Positions 58,206 to 64,000 of a DNA stretch of 64,000 nt are shown piece after piece. Both the position numbers and the translations under genes were made by a program. Position 1 is the stretch's first letter. Every line of letters begins with the position of its first letter. This DNA comes from Agaricus subrufescens. Taxonomy: Eukaryota; Basidiomycota; Agaricomycetes; Agaricales; Agaricaceae. The notes below the pieces were generated by a model, which did not search any database, was not told the DNA's origin, and saw only the letters and a program-made list of their open reading frames with translations. The stretch covers positions 496,001 through 560,000 of the forward strand of contig CM057061.1 in assembly GCA_029945375.1 (NCBI GenBank), written 5' to 3'.

Positions 58206-59368
58206 ATGCCCCGGCCGTCCAAGTCGTCCACGACCGCCGCAGAGCTTGACCCCGTCGCCCCCCGCCGCTCCTCCCGCATCAGCAGCCGCCAAGGTGCGCC
58301 CCTTCTGGCCCCGATTTCCTGCGTCTGACGTCCATCATTTTTGCAGTCCAAAATGTCCCAACAGTGCCTCCTGCCAAACGACGAAAGTTCATGCCCAGGG
58401 ACTCGTCCCCAGCGGGGCTGCACTCCTGCGTAACTGGATGCAGCGAACGGCCGGGCGTTATCGCCGCCCCTTCTGTCCTTTCACCCCACACCACACGGAG
58501 ATCTTCCCGGATGACTGCCTCTGAACTCGAAGATTTGGAAAACTTTCTTTTGTGCAAAGAGCAAGAATGCAAACTAAGGACTCAACAACTGGACGAACGG
58601 CTACAGTCTCTTCTCGACAGGGAAGACGAGGCAGCCGCCCAGTTGTCTCAGGTAGCGAAGCGGGAGGCGCAAAACGCTCTGAGCCAGCTCGAGGAACAAT
58701 TTACATGCGCGTTGTACGTCAACCGAGTGATCTATGCTCTGACGGTGGCTGACAAAGTTCATTAAGGTGTTATGAGATAATGGCTTTTCCTTACACCTTG
58801 AATCCCGCTCAATGTGGTCACACCTTCTGTGCCATCTGCATTCTCAAATGGTTCTTCTCGCGATTGCACCGCGTCTGTGGAGGATGGCATGAACAGGTTG
58901 ACTGCCCTATCTGCCGTAGCCTTTTACTGATCACGCCCGATCGTGTTCCTCGTTCCCCATCCTCTTTCCCTTTTGTACCTAACCGGGTGGCTACCGCAGC
59001 CATCGAGTCCCTCGTTGATAAGCTTGCTGGCTCTTCATTACCGGTCGTTAAACAGGAGGATCGTGAGGCATTACGGATATCAGACTCCGACAAGGAAGGG
59101 CGGAAGCGGAAAAGAGATGGTCCCAAAATTGAAGATGGCAGCCTTGCATCGGGGGCAGACCTGGACGGCTGGAGGGAAGGTGGTCCCCTAAGGAATGAGT
59201 GGCTTAAAAGGGATAGGTGCGTACTCTTTAATAGACTTGTTCATGGTCATAATGTTTATCAAAACCGAGGACAGTGATGGCAAACGGGAAATGAATATAC
59301 TTGTTCAATCGTGGTCACTCCTTGGATCTCATGATTTCATTATACTCAAGCAAAGACTCGAAGTATAA
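58206..59368 (+). CDS. RING-finger protein, probable E3 ubiquitin ligase
   Basis: Four exons, 58206..58293, 58347..58713, 58767..59216 and 59275..59368, give 332 residues in phase. The N-terminus (MPRPSKSSTTAAELDPVAPR) is basic and leads to VPPAKRRKF, a likely nuclear localisation signal. A coiled coil follows at about residues 85-145 (LEDLENFLLCKEQECKLRTQ). The C3HC4 RING is CALCYEIMAFPYTLNPAQCG, HTFCAICILKWFF and, after a roughly 20-residue insertion, CPICR. All eight zinc ligands are present. The tail contains KEGRKRKRDGPK. RING proteins transfer ubiquitin from E2 enzymes; substrates are unknown. The first exon has no domain and was chosen because it ends in phase at a clean donor. It is convergent with ARP8, 226 bp apart. 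Confidence 0.85.
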
Positions 59369-59594
59369 TTCCCTCTCTTTATTTGTCTCTGTAATTATGC
59401 GGTTTCATTCCATTAACGTTTGTATCATGACTAGTCAACGATCCCTGTGATTTATTTTGTAGCGCTCTCTGTCATAGTTTCAGCCTGAGACACCTGTTCC
59501 AAAGGACTCTCTTTTGCAATGTAGGATACCCAACAAGTAAATGAATTTCCAGTCGAGCATTTCGCCATTTGGCAAACTTCCATGTCAACTACAC

Positions 59595-62337
59595 CTACAA
59601 GAAGAAACACCTTTCTTTGAGACCTCGCATGCCCAAGATTTCCTTTTGATCAGGACAATTAGCGCTTTCAACAGTGAAACCAAACGAGGACCCACCCAGT
59701 CAGCAGGTGTCACCCAAAGTTCCGAAACACTTTCCATTTTCCCGAGCACAGCACCGCCTTTCCAAACCAGGATTTGGGGATTTACGTCCTTCGGAGGGGG
59801 TATGACTTGCACTTTTTCCATGCCAGACACGACGGGTGTGGCAATGGCTTGTAATCTACAGAAAATTTTGGTCGAAAGGAGAACATATAAATAAACCAAA
59901 CCATACCCACCTGCTCTCGAGTGCAGGGCCAATTCCAGGGATGTGAGCGGCACCACCAATAAGCAATACCGCCTGCAAATATTTGCGAATACGATCATCC
60001 CCAGCTGCGCGGACGCTGTTAAATATAGCAACATCCAAAGGCAATTTGCTAGCCTCGAAAGGAACATCAATGCTATAACCGCCCGCATATACCTGAGCGG
60101 GAGGCGGAGGGGGCACAGCAGGTGGAGTTGCCTCGGCTGATGGCGAGAGCTGTCCAGATTTCTTGGAACCATCTTCAGCTTGTACTTCATTCGAACCCTG
60201 AGACCCTGACGCCTCATTGACAGCTGTTGCTTGTTCTGCTTCAGCTTTCTTTGGCGTCGAAGTTCCTTGAGGCAGTACGTCAGCCCATGAAACCGTTTGA
60301 GATAAATGAATGTATTTGTACCGGATGTTTGCGTAGTTGGAGGCTGGGTTTTGCTCGTCGCATTCTCGGAATTTTGTGGCATGAGATGTCGGGTGGAGAT
60401 TACCATTGCGTTAGTCTATCGTAGGATCAAGCCAAGTACGACTGCGGAGTTGGAAACACGTACGATGAGATCTGAGGTGTGATCCACAATCTCGTCAGTG
60501 ACCATGGAACTTGGCGTATTCTTTACAGGAAGACGTTTGGCTTGGTATTCGATGATAGGCGGCTCGAAAAGGCACTGGAGACAAGATAGTGGGCTAAGTT
60601 CCCTCCAAGAACAACGCTCAGCAGACACAAACCATTGGAGCCAGGATAACTTCATCGTATACTCGAAATCCGTATTTGACTGTAGGTTGATTGGGCCGCC
60701 GAACCGTGAAACCATACAAGTTGACCGCCACATCACTCTGAGATAAACTTCAGATCATATTAAAAGATGATGAAAAGTGACACACCTCGGTTAAAGTGCA
60801 TATTTGTGCCTTCAGATCTTCCATGACACTCCAGTCATAGGCTCGTGATAAATCCATATCTCTATATGGTAGCTCGATCTTCCGGAGGAGGACGTGAAGG
60901 AACTCGGTAATATCATTCCCTCCTACTCCAAGCCTCATCCTTGAATGGTCAATGATTGATAGGAAAAGTAAGACGAAAGCTTGTGACATGCCTCGTGTCC
61001 GATATCACTAAACCCTCATCCACACAAGCAATGCTAGTCGTCGTTCCGCCGATATCGACAACACAGGCATTGGATATTCCAGCGCCATATGTGGCAGCGA
61101 GTGATTCCTAGAAGAGTTTCAGACATGCGCAAAAGCCAGCTTGAGTGATTTCATACTTGTTGAGCACAGAAGCGTTTGAAACCCATAGATACTAGCATGT
61201 TGAGAAATTCATGCACGTAGGCTCGATTATAGAGATCCGGAATGACCAAGATCACAGAATAGTTCTGCGCATAAGTTAACTATGAATTCGAGAAGTTAGA
61301 AGTACAGACCTTGTAATCTTGCTGCGTCATTTGGTGCTTTTCGCGTAACGTCATTCGTATAATCACTTCTAAATCGCTCAAGGCAGCTTGTATTGACGCG
61401 TAATCATGAAGATTGTATGTTCTGTTGTATATTGGTCGACGAACAACATAGCCAGCACTCTCAGGATCCCCAATGCGGAGAGCCTGTCATTCTGTGTTAA
61501 TGTTCAACATTATCAACTTCATGGAATTATACATACATTATCTCCAATTAAGACATCCTCTGTTGACGTGCTATCAATCCACTCAACTTGAGAGGCATCA
61601 TTCAGTTCGGGAATAACCTCAGGCTGGAACTGTTTGTTGAACGTCTCCGAGATAGCTGTGGCATTGGGGGTCGCTCGTAGTTTGAAGAACCGCATCCGCT
61701 CCTTCAGAGAGGCAGTCACAGCTGCTAGTTTTTCTGGAAACTGCGAGGGTTTATGAGTGAGAAGGTAGACCATTGAAGCAACTTACTGGATCTTTCGCAT
61801 CTATCTCCCCTGCCTCGATTGCCTTTGTTGTTTCGGCGAGTTCTGATTTTGGTATCTGGTTCCAAGGGTGCACGACGTTTCTAATACGCGTCACTTTTGG
61901 AGTTGTAGTTGTACACTTGCGAGCTACAACACAGGGAACGGAAACAGGTACGACGTCAGAGGCTTTGCCAATACGGATGTACCTCGAACCGGGATGTATC
62001 ACGATGACTTGAGAACCACGCCTACGCGACATACTTTCATTTAGAAGACCGGACTCGTGACAGCTCTCCTACACTCACCTTTGTGGTTCAGGCTGGGGAT
62101 TGGTATCCTCGCTATTGCCATCACGTAGTCGCTTGGAAGCATTCCTCGACCACAGTGTTTGTGTATCAGATTTCAGGTATGTAGAATTGACATGCTTTGG
62201 ATTTGCACTTGTTTTCCGAGAATTAGCAACGATACTTCACAATGAGATATAGGCTATACTGACGATAGAGGTACGTTAAATGTGGTGAAGCGTAGTCCAC
62301 CTTCATCTTTCTTTGTATTTGGAACACCACGCGGCAT
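59595..62337 (-). CDS. ARP8: Actin-related protein 8 (INO80 complex)
   Basis: Nuclear actin-fold subunit of the INO80 chromatin remodeller, which binds DNA and histones together with Arp4 and actin. The start at 62337 gives MPRGVPNTKKDEGGLRFTTF, then across short introns VNSTYLKSDTQTLWSRNASK. The Arp8 core opening is GSQVIVIHPGSRYIRIGKAS. Later come VVHPWNQIPKSELAETTKA, MRFFKLRATPNATAISETFN and NACVVDIGGTTTSIACVDEG (61000-61070, the nucleotide loop). Near 59950 is VLLIGGAAHIPGIGPALESR, then VSGMEKVQVIPPPKDVNPQ and LVWKGGAVLGKMESVSELW. The end is LGMRGLKERCFFL with a stop at 59595. Starting at 62032 instead would lose the N-terminal exons. It is head to tail with TOR, 140 bp apart. Confidence 0.9.
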
Positions 62338-62477
62338 TTGAAATCGCACGTCACTTCAGTATGAGGGTGAAAGTTAAAGTCAAGACAGGGTATATAATTA
62401 CAGGTTCAGAATAATACAACTGATATGCAGTTTTATATCAAAAATAGCCTCAGTATGGTTCCCACGGATGGAACCTT

Positions 62478-64000
62478 CTACCAGTACGCACACCAGCCTG
62501 AATAGCACTGACAAAGGTTTTCAAGGGACGTCGCCTGATTAATAAGTTTCTCTACTTGGTCTTGAACAGACAAAGAATCATCTGGATTGAAATCACGGCC
62601 TATATAGGTGATGTCAGAGTCAGTAATGATAGTGAAGTCTAGAAATGAACGGACCAGTGAGTTTATGCTGGACACGGTGGAAAACGAAAAGTGCTCTCTC
62701 GTTACGTGTTTCTTGAAAGCCAGGTTCTCCTTGCCCTTCTACATAGGTAAGATATATATCAATTAACTGCAACTTTTTTAGTGAAACACAGTAACTTACC
62801 GTTGAAAATATCGTTCTCGTTAGTCTTATGCCTGCGTCGGGGTCCCGGAGGGTCTGCAGCAACCTGCGCTAACTCTGCAGCACGATCGGGATCCACTAAC
62901 ACACCTACGTCAAGCAGACTGTTGGATGACAGACTTTTAGCTCACCTTCATTACGCCGTCCTTCGACCTCGGTCTGCATCAATCGCCAATTAATCAAGGG
63001 GTCATACACAAATGCCTCCAGGACTGCCAATAAAGATTCCTTATTGTCGCGCAGCACCGTCATGGTGATCTCGCAAGTGTTTCTGAAGCTTCCCTCAATG
63101 CCGCTGACCTAGTATCGATATCAAAATCAGGCCGAATCATCATTGGGACTGGTTGGACGTACTTCCATAGCATGCGTCAGCATTCTAGTCAGGCGGAATG
63201 GCACTTTCTCTGGGAATTTGTCACGGTGCATGGCGACTTCAAAACAATCACCGAAATCAATATGAACAAGCTTTCCAGTGCTTCGACCCAACAATAGATT
63301 GGCAGGGTGGCGATCGCCTAGCCCGAGTATATGCCCGACCATACTAGTCACAGCTAGCGACCGAGTGTAAGTTGCTCGGCGTTCCAGCCAATGTTCTGAA
63401 TTAGCACTCTTGAGCCATAATATACGATATAAGTCTTGACCAGTAGTGTTCTCCAATGCATACTCGAAAACCTCGACTTTTTGCAACAAAGTGAGGTTTT
63501 CGTAATCAGGGGCCATCTAAAATAGATGAGCCGGGTATCCACGACAAGAAAGCAACAGGACAGACCTGGAGCATTAATCGGTGCTCAATATTGAGGAGGA
63601 CCTTCCTCGAATCACGGTAGTCACGGACGAGAACATGCATAGTGTCGCTGTCCAGGATCATGCCTAACAAACCCGCATTGGGAGCGAGTGGGATAACGGG
63701 GTAACGTTGAATGTGAAGACGACGTTTAAAACTGTTAGTATCAACCGAAAGTAATGTGTTAACCAGTCCGAACAGTTGCATGACGCGTTCGTCTTGTCGG
63801 AGATCTTCATGGCCTTTGAGAATGTATTGATAATCGCGCCCATCATCACCCTTGAGGCATAGCCGTCGTGGTCTCTTTTTGGAAGTGATGACCGGTAATT
63901 TAGTTGTAAAGCTCTGTATTCGGACGATAGGCCGACCACTCTGGTAAGTTCCCGGGACAGCAAGTTCCAGATTCCTCAACTTGAGAAGATCCGGTGAAAC
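62478..64000 (-). CDS. TOR: TOR kinase, catalytic C-terminus; 5' end beyond window
   Basis: Target-of-rapamycin serine/threonine kinase, central regulator of growth and nutrient response, in TORC1 or TORC2 at vacuole and plasma membranes. The window holds the PI3K-like catalytic domain and FATC. Visible motifs are [39 protein letters not shown] and [19 protein letters not shown]. The catalytic loop is [12 protein letters not shown], the metal loop [17 protein letters not shown], and [14 protein letters not shown] follows. After [18 protein letters not shown] and [17 protein letters not shown], the FATC domain reads [19 protein letters not shown], ending CYSGWCAYW with a stop at 62478. Most TOR proteins end GWC(P/S)FW, so the AY is a small departure. 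About 400 residues are inside; the HEAT, FAT and FRB parts are outside. Confidence 0.96.

Noticed and set aside
1..64000. CRISPR arrays, rRNA genes, intact transposons and terminal repeats
   Set aside because: None seen on reading both strands; the DNA is eukaryotic, and the only repeats found are short tandem units.

Overview
The window is nuclear DNA from a filamentous basidiomycete, most likely an Agaricomycete. Genes are dense, sit on both strands and are cut by many 45-75 bp introns, mostly GT-AG. Protein families fit this: a Crinkler-type (CRN) protein, a CPAECRR-style Zn2Cys6 regulator, a Con7-like C2H2 factor and fungal-type TOR, ARP8, Met13/Met12 and ELMO proteins. I see no prokaryotic or plasmid features, no CRISPR array and no intact transposon. 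Exon boundaries were read by hand from splice sites and reading-frame continuity. Where full exon lists are given, the phases add up.

Layout: 1-2860 (-) secreted S10 carboxypeptidase, 3' end cut by the window; 2960-6255 (+) G-patch spliceosome-disassembly factor (TFIP11/Ntr1); 6594-9619 (+) WD40 protein; 9933-11827 (+) xylulokinase; 11996-15253 (-) Zn2Cys6 factor; 17223-19349 (+) tRNA pseudouridine synthase PUS1; 19454-20155 (-) RPB4; 20497-23262 (-) R3H-SUZ protein; 23617-25539 (-) amino-acid transporter; 25894-26701 (+) RPB7; 26911-28787 (-) FAD monooxygenase; 31448-33724 (-) DNA polymerase delta subunit Cdc27/POLD3; 34131-36619 (-) CRN-type protein; 37081-39026 (-) disordered protein with a KEN box and CDK sites; 39199-39622 (+) DUF202 membrane protein; 39917-42055 (+) methylenetetrahydrofolate reductase; 42541-45491 (-) ELMO; 46871-48914 (+) disordered protein with a PP1-docking motif; 48992-49078 (+) tRNA-Pro with an intron; 53178-55290 (-) Con7-like zinc finger; 58206-59368 (+) RING E3 ligase; 59595-62337 (-) ARP8; 62478-64000 (-) TOR kinase C-terminus, 5' end beyond the window.

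Most genes are housekeeping: transcription, splicing, replication, chromatin, tRNA modification, one-carbon metabolism and growth control. The features that stand out are linkage of RPB4 and RPB7, whose products form one heterodimer; three GC-AG introns in neighbouring genes; a CRN-type protein with two ubiquitin-like headers ahead of nuclease-like and kinase-like domains; and a regulator isolated between two long gene-poor stretches (49.1-53.2 kb and 55.3-58.2 kb).
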